DNA of 64,000 nt, taken from positions 558,001-622,000 of the forward strand of contig NZ_JASBVP010000002.1 in the NCBI RefSeq assembly GCF_029961025.1. Direction: 5' to 3'. The first letter of the stretch is position 1; every line of letters begins with the position of its first letter. This document shows positions 9,638 through 18,768 of the stretch, piece after piece. Below the pieces are notes generated by a model, which saw nothing but the letters and a program-made list of their open reading frames with translations, did no database searches and had not been told where the DNA came from. The position numbers and the translations under genes are program-made. This stretch comes from Mycobacterium sp. GTDB taxonomy: Bacteria; Actinomycetota; Actinomycetes; Mycobacteriales; Mycobacteriaceae.

Positions 9638-12229
9638 ATGGCTCAAGTCGTCGACGGGCGCGAGGGCCGCAGCGGGCGCGCGATCGTTGTGGTCGGGCAC
9701 GGCATGGTGGGCCATCGGCTAGTCGAGGCGCTGCGTGCCCGTGACCCCGACGGGACCTGTCGGATCACGGTGTTGGCGGAAGAGGCCAACGCGGCCTATG
9801 ACCGGGTGGGGCTCACCTCCTACACCGAGACGTGGGATCGCGGGCAACTGGCGCTGCCGGGAAATGACTACCACGGCGATGAGCGGGTGCGGCTGTTGCT
9901 GAGCACGCGGGCCACCGAGATCGACCGGGCGGGTAGATCGGTACTGACCGCAGACGGCCAACGGCATCGGTACGACAAACTGGTGCTGGCCACGGGTTCG
10001 CGCGCGTACGTACCGCCGGTCCCCGGCCATGACCTGCCCTGCTGTCACGTCTACCGCACACTCGACGACCTGGATGCCATCCGGGTCGACGTGCAGCACA
10101 CACTGAACGCCGGCCACACCGACGCCGGTGTGGTGATCGGCGGGGGACTGCTGGGGTTGGAAGCCGCTAACGCCTTGCGCCAGTTCGGACTACAGACACA
10201 CATCGTGGAGATCATGCCGCGGCTGATGGCGCAGCAGGTCGACGAGGCCGGTGGTGCGCTGTTGGCCCGGATAATTGCCGACCTTGGCATCGCGGTGCAC
10301 TTGGGTGTGAAAACCGAGGTGCTCGAGGCTGTCTCGCGTGATGATGGCTCACAGTCGGTACGGGTGAGCTTGTCCGATGGGCAGGTGATCGACGCCGGCG
10401 TGGTGATCTTCGCCGCCGGCATACGGCCCCGCGACGAGTTGGCGGCCGCGGCCGGCCTGGCCATCGCCGAGCGGGGTGGTGTGCTCACCGATTTATCGTG
10501 CCGGACCAGCGATCCTGACATTTACGCGATCGGCGAAGTGGCGGCGATCGAGGGCCGCTGCTACGGACTGGTGGGCCCGGGCTACACCAGCGCCGAGGTG
10601 GTGGCGGACCGACTGCTAGGCGGCGCGGCGGAGTTTCCCGAAGCCGACCTGTCCACCAAGCTCAAACTGCTGGGCGTTGATGTCGCCAGCTTCGGCGACG
10701 CCATGGGCGCCACCCCGAACTGCCTCGAGGTCGTCGTCAACGACGCGGTGAACCGAAGGTACGCCAAACTGGTGTTGTCCGATGACGCGAAGACGCTACT
10801 CGGCGGCATCCTGGTCGGAGATGCCTCCAACTACGGGGTGCTGCGGCCAATGGTCGGCAGTGAGCTGCCCGGCGACCCGCTGGCGCTGATCACCCCGGCC
10901 CGCGGCGACAGCGCGGTCGTGGGGGTGGGTGCGCTGGCGCCGTCGGCGCTGATCTGCTCGTGCAACAACGTCACCAAGGGGCAGCTCACCGCGGCGATCG
11001 CCGACGGCTGCACCGACGTGCCCGCGCTCAAAGCATGCACCGCGGCGGGCACGTCATGCGGATCATGCGTTCCGATGCTCAAGCAGTTGCTGCAAGCCGA
11101 GGGCGTGCAACAGTCCAGGGCGCTGTGCGAGCACTTCAGCCAGTCACGCCAAGAGCTCTTCGAGATCATCATGGCCACCGGAATCCGCAGCTTCTCCGGC
11201 CTGCTGAGCCGCTTTGGTCGCGGAAAGGGTTGCGACATTTGTAAACCCGCGATCGCTTCCATCCTGGCATCCACCGGATCCGACCATATTCTCGACGGTG
11301 AGCAAGCGTCGCTGCAGGACTCCAACGACCATTTCCTCGCCAACATTCAGCGCAACGGCAGCTACTCGGTTGTGCCGCGGGTTCCCGGTGGCAGCATCGA
11401 ACCCGAGCATCTGATTTTGATCGGTCAGGTCGCGAAGGAATTCGGCCTCTACACCAAGATCACCGGTGGGCAGCGCATCGATTTGTTCGGCGCCAGGGTC
11501 GACCAGCTGCCGGCGATCTGGAAGCGGCTCGTCGACGGCGGCATGGAGTCCGGCCATGCCTACGGCAAGGCGGTGCGCACCGTGAAAAGCTGCGTGGGCA
11601 CCGATTGGTGCCGATATGGACAGCAGGATTCGGTGCAGATGGCCATCGACCTAGAGCTGCGCTACCGGGGGCTGCGGGCACCGCACAAAATCAAGATGGG
11701 TGTCTCCGGGTGCGCGCGAGAATGCGCTGAGGCGCGATCCAAGGATATCGGCGTGATCGCGACCGAACGGGGCTGGAACCTGTATGTTGGTGGGAACGGT
11801 GGTTTTTCGCCAAAGCACGCGCGGTTGCTGGCCGGTGACCTCGACGACGAGACGCTGATCCGCTACATCGACCGGTTTGTGATGTTCTACATCCGCACCG
11901 CGGACCGGCTGCAGCGCACGGCAGCCTGGATCGACTCCCTGGAGGGTGGACTGGATCATGTGCGCGAGGTGGTGTGCGACGACTCGCTGGGCTTAGCCGA
12001 AGAATTCGAAGCCGCCGTTCAGCGTCACGTAGCCAACTATCGGTGCGAATGGAAAGCGGTGCTGGAGGATCCGGAGAAGCTGGCGCGCTTCGTGTCATTT
12101 GTGAACGCTCCCGACATCCCCGACCCGACCGTGATCTTCACCGAAGTCAACGGACGCAAAAAGCCGGTTCCTGCCGGCGAGCGCCGGCCCGATGCCGTGC
12201 TCATCGGCATGCCGCGAGTGCCAACGTGA
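9638..12229 (+). CDS. nirB: NAD(P)H-dependent assimilatory nitrite reductase, large subunit NirB
   Basis: An 863-residue siroheme enzyme that reduces nitrite to ammonia in the cytoplasm. Domains in order: FAD/NAD(P) reductase (residues ~10-310, VVVGHGMVGHR and VVIGGGLLGLEAA), a BFD-like [2Fe-2S] domain (SCNNVTKGQ at ~438, then CTAAGTSCGSC), then nitrite/sulfite reductase repeats with siroheme-[4Fe-4S] ligands in SCVGTDWC (~650) and GCARECAE (~690). All four cluster cysteines are present. It overlaps no neighbour and is followed 10 bp later by nirD. It corresponds to Rv0252. Confidence 0.95.
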   Translation: MAQVVDGREGRSGRAIVVVGHGMVGHRLVEALRARDPDGTCRITVLAEEANAAYDRVGLTSYTETWDRGQLALPGNDYHGDERVRLLLSTRATEIDRAGRSVLTADGQRHRYDKLVLATGSRAYVPPVPGHDLPCCHVYRTLDDLDAIRVDVQHTLNAGHTDAGVVIGGGLLGLEAANALRQFGLQTHIVEIMPRLMAQQVDEAGGALLARIIADLGIAVHLGVKTEVLEAVSRDDGSQSVRVSLSDGQVIDAGVVIFAAGIRPRDELAAAAGLAIAERGGVLTDLSCRTSDPDIYAIGEVAAIEGRCYGLVGPGYTSAEVVADRLLGGAAEFPEADLSTKLKLLGVDVASFGDAMGATPNCLEVVVNDAVNRRYAKLVLSDDAKTLLGGILVGDASNYGVLRPMVGSELPGDPLALITPARGDSAVVGVGALAPSALICSCNNVTKGQLTAAIADGCTDVPALKACTAAGTSCGSCVPMLKQLLQAEGVQQSRALCEHFSQSRQELFEIIMATGIRSFSGLLSRFGRGKGCDICKPAIASILASTGSDHILDGEQASLQDSNDHFLANIQRNGSYSVVPRVPGGSIEPEHLILIGQVAKEFGLYTKITGGQRIDLFGARVDQLPAIWKRLVDGGMESGHAYGKAVRTVKSCVGTDWCRYGQQDSVQMAIDLELRYRGLRAPHKIKMGVSGCARECAEARSKDIGVIATERGWNLYVGGNGGFSPKHARLLAGDLDDETLIRYIDRFVMFYIRTADRLQRTAAWIDSLEGGLDHVREVVCDDSLGLAEEFEAAVQRHVANYRCEWKAVLEDPEKLARFVSFVNAPDIPDPTVIFTEVNGRKKPVPAGERRPDAVLIGMPRVPT

Positions 12230-12239
12230 GACCCGACGC

Positions 12240-12638
12240 ATGATCGAAGACCTCACGGCTCCCGCTGAGGGCGGAGCCCAGCTGATGGCCCGCGATGGCG
12301 AAACCTGGACGTTGGCCTGCGCCTACGACGACCTGATCCCTAACCGGGGTGTCGGCGTGCTACTCGACGATGGCTCCCAGGCGGCGCTGTTCCGGCTTGA
12401 CGACGGATCCCTCCACGCGCTTGGGAACATCGATCCGTTCAGCGACGCCGCGGTGATATCCCGTGGCATCGTCGGAGACCGGGGCGGGCACATCATGGTC
12501 CAATCACCCATCGGCAAGCAGGCTTTCGCCCTTGCCGACGGGCACTGCCTCGACGACCCCTCGGTCACGGTACCGGTGTATCCAGTGCGCGTCACGCTTG
12601 ACGGCTATGTCTGCATCGGCCGCCCGGTCGTCGCGTAG
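12240..12638 (+). CDS. nirD: Nitrite reductase small subunit NirD
   Basis: A 132-residue Rieske-fold small subunit of assimilatory nitrite reductase. The core GVGVLLDDGSQAALFRLDDGS and SPIGKQAFALADG segments match the NirD family; like other NirD proteins it lacks the two Cys-His pairs of true Rieske proteins, so it does not bind a cluster. The ATG 10 bp after nirB fits a two-gene operon. The N-terminus is somewhat longer than I recall for Rv0253, so a later start within 50 bp is possible. Confidence 0.9.
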   Translation: MIEDLTAPAEGGAQLMARDGETWTLACAYDDLIPNRGVGVLLDDGSQAALFRLDDGSLHALGNIDPFSDAAVISRGIVGDRGGHIMVQSPIGKQAFALADGHCLDDPSVTVPVYPVRVTLDGYVCIGRPVVA

Positions 12639-13244
12639 TGTCATTGTCCCGCAGGGCGCCGTTATCGGTAGGTGCCCAGATCGGCCGGCCGTGCGGGTAG
12701 CGAATCGCAATATTGCCATCGTTTGGTTGCCGCGATCGGAGACGAATGCAGACAGCACAACCAACACACCACGGTACCAAGGGGTTTCGTGACCAAGGTA
12801 AGCGCCCGCAGCTCATTTCGGTGAATCGGCGATGTCGTATGTCTGCGGCCGTAAGCAAGTTCTCACCTGCGGTGTGAGGTCGCCGGTATCTCCTTTTTAC
12901 CTCGCGATTACCGGGCCGGAACGCAACACCAACACGTTCCCCGCAGCATGATCGCTGTACCGGGTGCGATGTTCACGCCCGCCACAAGCCGGGCGGGCAC
13001 AAAGCCAATAGGTCCGCCGCGGCGGGCAACTGACCCGAACCGAAGGTCGGCCCCGGCATGATGAGAAGGGAGAGTGCAGGTCTGTTGGCTACCACCGCCG
13101 GAATCGTTCCACGGTCGGGATCACCGAAAAACGGTGTCGTTCAACTGCATTTAACCGCTATGACCCGCAGCAACCGGACCACGACCAGGTGTGCCGCCGG
13201 ACACGATCTGGTTGCAGCCTGCTAAGCCCCCGGGGAGTTCAGGC
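12639..13244. other. 606-bp gene-free leader between nirD and the first PPE gene
   Basis: No convincing gene. The cobU and cobQ1 genes found here in H37Rv are absent. At 12977-12998 there is a hairpin with a 7-bp perfect stem (GCCCGCC / GGCGGGC) and 8-nt loop, followed by another GC-rich inverted repeat near 13012-13028; these could be a terminator or a structured leader. I looked for a cobalamin riboswitch and did not find its conserved B12 box. Confidence 0.3.
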
Positions 13245-14501
13245 ATGGATTTCGGAGCGTTACCACCGGAGATCAACTCTGGCCGCATGTATGCCGGCCC
13301 GGGGCCGGCGCCGATGCTGGCCGCCGCGGCCGCCTGGGATGCGCTATCGGCCGAGTTGCAAACCGCCGCAGCTTCGTACAGCAGGCGGATCACGGATCTG
13401 GCCGGTGCGTCCTGGACGGGTCCGTCATCGGTGAGCATGGCCGCGGCCGCCGCCCCATACGGGGAGTGGATGAGTGCCACGGCCGCCCGGGCCGAGCAGA
13501 CGGCCGCTCAGGCGCGGGCGGCGGTGGCAGCCTATGAGACCGCGTTCGCCGCGACGGTTCCCCCGCCGGTGATCGCAGCCAACCGCAGCCTGTTGATGGC
13601 CCTGATCGCGACGAATTTCCTGGGTCAAAACACCCCGGCGATCGCGGCCACCGAAGCCCAGTACGCCGAGATGTGGGCCCAAGACGCCGCCGCGATGTAC
13701 GGCTACGCCGGATCCTCGGCCGCCGCAACGCGGATGGTCCCGTTCACCGCCGCACCGCAGACCACCGACCCCGGCGGTCTTAGCGGTCAGGCTGCTGCGG
13801 TAGCCCAATCCGCCGGTGCGGCAGGCGGCGTCAACACCCAGGCGGCGTTCTCACAGCTGCTTTCGGCGGTGCCGCAGGCGCTGCACAGCCTCGCGTTGCC
13901 GGCCCCGGCAGCCACGCCGTCGACGTCGGCACTGCCCTCCAGCCTGTCGAGCCTGAGCACCCTGGTGACCAACCTCACCGGCCCGTACTCACCTTTTGCG
14001 CTTACCGACGTGGCCGGAGCGCCTTTTCTTTTCGGCATACAGAACGTGCTGATTCCCCACAACGCGGAGGGTGTTGCCACTGTGCTCGGTGGTGGGGCGA
14101 TGAAGTCGTTGTTGCCGGCGTCGCTGTTACCGCCCCCGGTTTCGGGTGTGGGTGCGCTGAGCCCGGCGGGCAGCGGTGCAGCGGCGGTATCGGCGGGTAT
14201 GGGTCACGCGGGCATAGTCGGGGGACTCTCGGTGCCGAAGACCTGGGCGGCGGCGGCGCCAGCGATCAGGCCGGTCGCCGAGGTGTTGCCCGGATCCGAC
14301 CCGGGCGCCGCCGCGCCGATCGCCGCGGACAGCGGGGGAAGCCTGTTCAGCGACGTGGCGCTGTCGAGTCTGGCCGGACGCGCTATCGGCGGCACCGCCA
14401 CCCGCTCCGTCGGTAGCGCCACCGGCGGCGTCATCGGGAGCGCTGCCGCGGACGCCGACGCCACGGTCACCATCATCGTGATACCGCCAACGAACCCATA
14501 A
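13245..14501 (+). CDS. PPE family protein, PPE-SVP subfamily
   Basis: A 418-residue PPE protein. It begins [20 protein letters not shown], the hallmark PPE start; the ~180-residue PPE domain includes the WxG-like WTGPSSVSM turn. The C-terminal part has [14 protein letters not shown], the GxxSVPxxW motif defining the PPE-SVP group. Such proteins are exported by type VII (ESX) systems, usually with a PE partner. The ATG at 13245 has GGGGA upstream. It lies in the same direction as, and just before, a PE/PPE pair with a very similar N-terminus, suggesting duplication. Confidence 0.93.
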   Translation: MDFGALPPEINSGRMYAGPGPAPMLAAAAAWDALSAELQTAAASYSRRITDLAGASWTGPSSVSMAAAAAPYGEWMSATAARAEQTAAQARAAVAAYETAFAATVPPPVIAANRSLLMALIATNFLGQNTPAIAATEAQYAEMWAQDAAAMYGYAGSSAAATRMVPFTAAPQTTDPGGLSGQAAAVAQSAGAAGGVNTQAAFSQLLSAVPQALHSLALPAPAATPSTSALPSSLSSLSTLVTNLTGPYSPFALTDVAGAPFLFGIQNVLIPHNAEGVATVLGGGAMKSLLPASLLPPPVSGVGALSPAGSGAAAVSAGMGHAGIVGGLSVPKTWAAAAPAIRPVAEVLPGSDPGAAAPIAADSGGSLFSDVALSSLAGRAIGGTATRSVGSATGGVIGSAAADADATVTIIVIPPTNP

Positions 14502-14585
14502 CGATTAGCTTATGTTCTCACAGCTCAAGGATTTTGGGTTCATACCCAAACACAGGGAAATATCGGGAAAGAAGGAGGAAACCCA

Positions 14586-14885
14586 ATGTCGTTTGTGACC
14601 ATCCAGCCGGAGGCGCTGGCCGGTGCGGCGGGCGACCTGGCCGGCATCGGCTCGGCGATAGCCACCGCCAATGCGGTTGCGGCAGCCCCCACGACGGGGG
14701 TGATTCCAGCGGCCGCCGACGAGGTATCGGCGCTGACCGCCGCGCAGTTCGCCGCGCACGCCCAGATGTATCAGGCCGTCAGCGCCCAGGCCGCGGCAAT
14801 TCACGAGATGTTTGTCACCACGTTGGCGACGAGCGCGGGGTCCTACGCGGCCACCGAGGCCGCGAACGTGATCACCACGAGTTAA
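14586..14885 (+). CDS. PE family protein (PE domain only)
   Basis: A 99-residue protein consisting of just the PE domain: [20 protein letters not shown] at the N-terminus and a helical hairpin ending in [10 protein letters not shown], with the YxxxE-type ESX secretion signal. It has a strong ribosome site, AAGGAGG about 6 nt before the ATG. The PPE gene begins 11 bp after its stop, so the two are co-translated and almost certainly form a PE-PPE heterodimer exported by an ESX system. Confidence 0.95.
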   Translation: MSFVTIQPEALAGAAGDLAGIGSAIATANAVAAAPTTGVIPAAADEVSALTAAQFAAHAQMYQAVSAQAAAIHEMFVTTLATSAGSYAATEAANVITTS

Positions 14886-14896
14886 CGGGCTTAGCA

Positions 14897-16267
14897 GTGG
14901 ATTTCGGAGCATTGCCACCGGAGATCAACTCCGGCCGGATGTATGCCGGCCCGGGGTCGGGCCCGATGCTGGCGGCCGCCACGGCCTGGGACGGGCTGGC
15001 CGGGGAATTGCAATCCTCCGCGGCCCGCTGCGGCTCGGTGATCGCGGATCTGACCAGCGGCCCGTGGAGGGGTCCATCCTCGGGGTCGATGGCGGCCGCT
15101 GCCGCACCGTACGTGGCGTGGATGTCGACCACGGCGGAGCGGGCCAAAGAGGCGGCGCTGCAGGCCAGGGCGGCGGCGGCCGCCTATGAGACGGCGTTTG
15201 CCGCGACGGTGCCGCCGCCGCTGATCGCGGCGAACCGCAGCCAGCTGGCGTCGCTGGCGGCGACCAACATCTTCGGGCAGAACACCGCGGCAATCGCGGC
15301 CCTCGAGGCGCAATACGCCGAGATGTGGGCCCAAGACGCCGCCGCGATGTTCGGCTACGCCGGCTCCGCGGCGGCCGCCACCCGGGTGACGCCGTTCAGC
15401 CCGCCGCCGCCGACCACCAATGCGGCCGGGCCGCTCGCCCAGGGCGCGGCGGTGGGCCAGGCCGCCGGTGCCTCGGGTGGCACCGGCGCGCAGTCGGTGC
15501 TCTCGGGGATCCCCCTGGTTCTCCAAGAACTGGCGTCGGCCAGCACGTCGTGGAACAAGACGATGGGCGGACTGCTGAACGGCCTCACCGGATCATCGTC
15601 GGCGTCATCGATCTATCAATCCCTGTTCGGGATCGGCTCCGGCGCGAAGGCCATCCTGCCGGCCAACGACGCCATGATCAGCACCCTGCTGGGAATGGTG
15701 GAGTTCCAGAAGTCCTTCCACCCGTTGGGGTTAGGAGGGGCGCTGGGTAATCTGTTGCCGAACCTCGGGGCCGGGTTGGGTGAGGCCGGAGGGCTCGGGG
15801 CGGCGCGTCTGGGTACCGCCGCCTCAGCGGTGTCGGCGGGTGTGGGCCGCGCGGGATTGGTGGGCATGTTGTCGGTGCCGCCCAGCTGGGCGGCGGCCAC
15901 CCCGGCGATCCGAATGCTGGCCACGGCGTTGCCGGGAGTCGGCCCGGCCGCCGCTCCGGCGGTCCTGGCGGGCGACGCGGGAAGCCTGTATAGCCAAGTG
16001 GGCGTGGCGGGTTTGGCCGGTGGCGCCATCGGCGCCACCGGCCCCCGTGTCGGCACCGCGACCCTCAAGGGCAGCCCCAAACCGGTGCAACTTGAGCGGC
16101 TCGTCACCGAGTTGTCGAAGCAACCCGACAACCCGGCGGTGCAGCACTGGCACACCGACTCGGCCGGACTGCAGAACCTGCTCGCCGACCTGTCGCGAAA
16201 ACCGGGGATCCACGCGGTTCACCTGTCCTCGGCCAACCCAGCCAAACCCGCAGCATCGAAGCCGTGA
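14897..16267 (+). CDS. PPE family protein, PPE-SVP subfamily (PE-paired)
   Basis: A 456-residue PPE protein that starts at a GTG (14897-14899) giving [20 protein letters not shown]. It has the PPE domain and [14 protein letters not shown], the SVP motif. The C-terminal 60 residues ([20 protein letters not shown] onward) are polar and unlike the first PPE gene. The N-terminal ~170 residues are close to those of the PPE at 13245, consistent with tandem duplication followed by C-terminal divergence. Confidence 0.93.
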   Translation: MDFGALPPEINSGRMYAGPGSGPMLAAATAWDGLAGELQSSAARCGSVIADLTSGPWRGPSSGSMAAAAAPYVAWMSTTAERAKEAALQARAAAAAYETAFAATVPPPLIAANRSQLASLAATNIFGQNTAAIAALEAQYAEMWAQDAAAMFGYAGSAAAATRVTPFSPPPPTTNAAGPLAQGAAVGQAAGASGGTGAQSVLSGIPLVLQELASASTSWNKTMGGLLNGLTGSSSASSIYQSLFGIGSGAKAILPANDAMISTLLGMVEFQKSFHPLGLGGALGNLLPNLGAGLGEAGGLGAARLGTAASAVSAGVGRAGLVGMLSVPPSWAAATPAIRMLATALPGVGPAAAPAVLAGDAGSLYSQVGVAGLAGGAIGATGPRVGTATLKGSPKPVQLERLVTELSKQPDNPAVQHWHTDSAGLQNLLADLSRKPGIHAVHLSSANPAKPAASKP

Positions 16268-16612
16268 TCTGGTGCTAATCCGAAGAGGTTGCACCGCACG
16301 GCCTCAGGTCCGCACGGCCACAACCGGGCGGCTGTGCGAACTATGGCACACGTTGTTCACCAAATTAAAAGGTCGTGAAGGTAACCGAAAATCAGCGTCC
16401 CACAATAGATATTTACCTGCAGGAGGAGTAACGTCAAAGCGAGCCGTACCCGTGAGTGGCACCAATGTCGTGCGGATCATGACCCAGCGGTGGGGAATTC
16501 GGCAGATCTTCGGGAGCCGCGCGGATTGGACAGGGTGCTGTTCACGGTTCGACGACGATGTCGCGGCGGGAAAATTAGCCAGTCAGCGGAGTACACCTGT
16601 AAAGGAAAATCC
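16268..16612. other. 345-bp region after the PE/PPE cluster
   Basis: Nothing firmly recognisable. It is relatively AT-rich near 16350-16400 and contains an AGGAGG at about 16422 followed within a few bases by an in-frame stop rather than a start. A short reading frame from a GTG at about 16450 has no family signature. It probably carries the promoter of the downstream secreted protein. Confidence 0.3.
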
Positions 16613-16990
16613 TTGAGAGTTAAGTATTTGTGCGTGACGATAGCCGCTGGAGTCCTGCTAGCCTCCGGGACCGCACCCGCCGTGCCGGCGCACGCCGAGT
16701 CGGGTCCCGACATCACCGGAACAAGTCCCAACGATGCCGTTGCCGACTCAGGTTTCATCGACACGGGTTTCCTTTCCGCACTCAACAATGCGGGTATCAC
16801 CTACCGCAACCCGTCCCAGGCCGTCGCAGCCGGCGAGGCGGTGTGCGGGCTGATGGACAACGGGGTGTCGGGCATCGAAGTCATCGACGACGTGAAGAAG
16901 GCCAATCCAGCATTTTCGCTAGACGGCGCTGCCAGGTTCGCGGCGATCGCGGCGAACGAGTTCTGTCCTCAACATCTGCAGCACACGTAG
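16613..16990 (+). CDS. Secreted DUF732-domain protein
   Basis: A 125-residue protein starting at TTG (16613-16615) with AAAGGA 6-7 nt upstream. Residues 1-28 form a Sec signal peptide ending in VPAHAES. The mature part matches the DUF732 family, common in mycobacteria and often exported: FLSALNNAGITYRNPSQAVAAG, then two cysteines (VCGLMDNG and NEFCPQH) likely to form a disulfide. Function is unknown. It faces the esterase gene on the opposite strand. Confidence 0.8.
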   Translation: MRVKYLCVTIAAGVLLASGTAPAVPAHAESGPDITGTSPNDAVADSGFIDTGFLSALNNAGITYRNPSQAVAAGEAVCGLMDNGVSGIEVIDDVKKANPAFSLDGAARFAAIAANEFCPQHLQHT

Positions 16991-17033
16991 AGATCTATGC
17001 CGGCGTTACTGAGTTACCGAGCACACGAGCGTG

Positions 17034-17936
17034 TCAAGCGACGCTGCGGGCCGGTGTCGATGCCGCGATGTTGTTCACGTGGTTGACCGCCACCGCGACG
17101 GAACTCTGCCCCGGCAAAGCGTCGACGGTGTTGTAGTCGAGATGGGCCAGCCCGGGCGGGCTGGTGTCGTAGAACCTCACGGCGAGCGTGATCGCCTCGG
17201 CCAGGGCAGGCCCGCCGACAACCGGGTTGGTTACCAGACCGACGGCTTGCTGCAGCAACCCGCCCGGCTCGGTGAGCCCGGCGATCAGGTTGAGGATCAG
17301 GTTGCGTTGGATACTCAATTGCACGGCCGCGTCATAGACCGCGGTAAGGTCTGCCCCGGCCTGATCATTGGGTGTGGTGGTGTACAGGTCGCCGGGATTG
17401 GCGAAATCCCACCAGGTGTCAACACCGCTGCTGTTTTTGGGAATCTGCGTGGCGGTGAGATTAAACGACGAGATGCCCCGCCCGCCCGGGTCGGTTCCGC
17501 CGGGGAAGGTGTGCCCCAGACCGCGGGCCGGATTGCCGAACGTGTAGCCGCCGATCAGGTTCGGCCGCGCCCACTGCAACGGGCCGCCCATGATGGCGGC
17601 CAGCACCCGGGAGGCCGCCTCGGCACCCTGACTGTAGCCGCCCATCGCGAATGTCTGCTGAGGGTTGGCGGTGATCCAGGTGCTGGCGTAGCTGACGGCG
17701 ATTTCGACGGATTCGGCATAGCTGGGAGCCGTTGGTAAGTCGGGCGGGATCGGCCCGAACGAGTATGGCGCGATGACCGGCACCTCGAAGACGAGGTTGG
17801 GGTTGGCTTGTTTGACCACGTCGGAGGGGAAACCTGTGCCGGGTGCGTCGAACGTGCCGGCAAAAGTCAGGACCGCATGCCGCGGCGCCGGGTCGGTGCC
17901 GGATTTGTCGGTGCCGATGGGTTGTTGCTGGACCAT
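17034..17936 (-). CDS. Lysin-B-like alpha/beta hydrolase (putative mycolyl esterase)
   Basis: A 300-residue cytosolic-looking hydrolase with no signal peptide. Residues 98-106 are MGGYSQGAE, the GxSxG nucleophile elbow (Ser102). NPGDLYT supplies Asp183 and LAHLDYN His265, aligning from memory with the Ser-Asp-His triad of mycobacteriophage D29 lysin B; FGNP and FAGTFD also fit. Phage LysB cleaves mycolic acids from arabinogalactan. No holin, lysin A or other phage genes lie nearby, so a domesticated cell-wall enzyme is plausible. Starts at ATG with GGGAGGG upstream. A cutinase-like esterase is the alternative. Confidence 0.72.
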   Translation of the reverse strand: MVQQQPIGTDKSGTDPAPRHAVLTFAGTFDAPGTGFPSDVVKQANPNLVFEVPVIAPYSFGPIPPDLPTAPSYAESVEIAVSYASTWITANPQQTFAMGGYSQGAEAASRVLAAIMGGPLQWARPNLIGGYTFGNPARGLGHTFPGGTDPGGRGISSFNLTATQIPKNSSGVDTWWDFANPGDLYTTTPNDQAGADLTAVYDAAVQLSIQRNLILNLIAGLTEPGGLLQQAVGLVTNPVVGGPALAEAITLAVRFYDTSPPGLAHLDYNTVDALPGQSSVAVAVNHVNNIAASTPARSVA

Positions 17937-18032
17937 GAGCCCTCCCGATGCTTTCGCGCACCAGCAAATTCACTAGAGGCCCTTGGATGATAGCTCGGCG
18001 CCGGTGCAGCAAGGGTGGGTCTCGACGGGGAG

Positions 18033-18746
18033 CTACACCGACGCCGTCGTGGGAGTCGGTGACGGCGGGGCACAGCGCCGGCGGGCACGGGCGAATCGGG
18101 TGGCGGCCAAGCGAACCAAGCCAGGGTTGGTGCCCACTGGATCGGTGACCACATCGGCGCCGCAGGTTCGCAGGCGGTCCTGGAATAGGCCGTCGGCCAG
18201 CAGATAGGAGGCGACCACCACCCGGCGCGCACCCGCACGGCGTGCGCGGGTGACCGCCTCGGGGACGCGCGGCTCCCCCGCGGCGAATGCCAACTCCACG
18301 CGTGATCGAGTGACTGCGGACAGCCGTGTCGCGGTGGCGCACAAATCGGCGCGCGCCACCCGGTCGGATGTGCCCGCGGCCGCAAGGATCACCGAATCAC
18401 CCTGGCGCCAACCCGATTTCACCAGCTGGGCGCCGATAATCCGCACGATCTGCGGGCTCGGCCCGAGCGCGGGGGTAACGCGGACATCCGGGTGTCCGCT
18501 GGCCGCGATATGGGCGGGCAAATCGGCGCGGACATGATAGCCGCGGGACAGGAACGCGGGCAGCACCACGGCAGGCTCGCCGTTCGCCGCGGCCGACGAA
18601 AGCACCTCGCCGGGCGTGGGACCCAGCACGTCGACGAACGCCACCTGCACGGTGCGCTTGACCAGCGCGCTGACCCGATCGGCGAGCTGTGCGAGCATGG
18701 CGACACCACCCGCGTGGCGGGTGCCGTGCACGACCAGGAGATTCAT
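18033..18746 (-). CDS. CbiX-like sirohydrochlorin chelatase homolog (Rv0259c type)
   Basis: A 237-residue protein made of two CbiX/SirB-like halves. MNLLVVHGTRHAGG carries the N-terminal metal-binding His typical of class II chelatases; LPAFLSRGYHVRADLP is the second conserved block. Family members insert cobalt or iron into sirohydrochlorin. Next to nirB, whose prosthetic group is siroheme, iron insertion is a sensible role, but this is inference. The ATG at 18744-18746 has GGAGACC upstream and lies 22 bp after the narK3 stop, so the two are probably one transcript. Confidence 0.78.
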   Translation of the reverse strand: MNLLVVHGTRHAGGVAMLAQLADRVSALVKRTVQVAFVDVLGPTPGEVLSSAAANGEPAVVLPAFLSRGYHVRADLPAHIAASGHPDVRVTPALGPSPQIVRIIGAQLVKSGWRQGDSVILAAAGTSDRVARADLCATATRLSAVTRSRVELAFAAGEPRVPEAVTRARRAGARRVVVASYLLADGLFQDRLRTCGADVVTDPVGTNPGLVRLAATRFARARRRCAPPSPTPTTASV

Positions 18747-18768
18747 TTGGTCTCCGGTGCCGGAGTTG

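Noticed and set aside
12639..13244. Cobalamin riboswitch before the first PPE gene
   Set aside because: H37Rv has one near PPE2-cobQ1-cobU, but the B12-box consensus is not found on either strand here; only a simple GC hairpin is seen.
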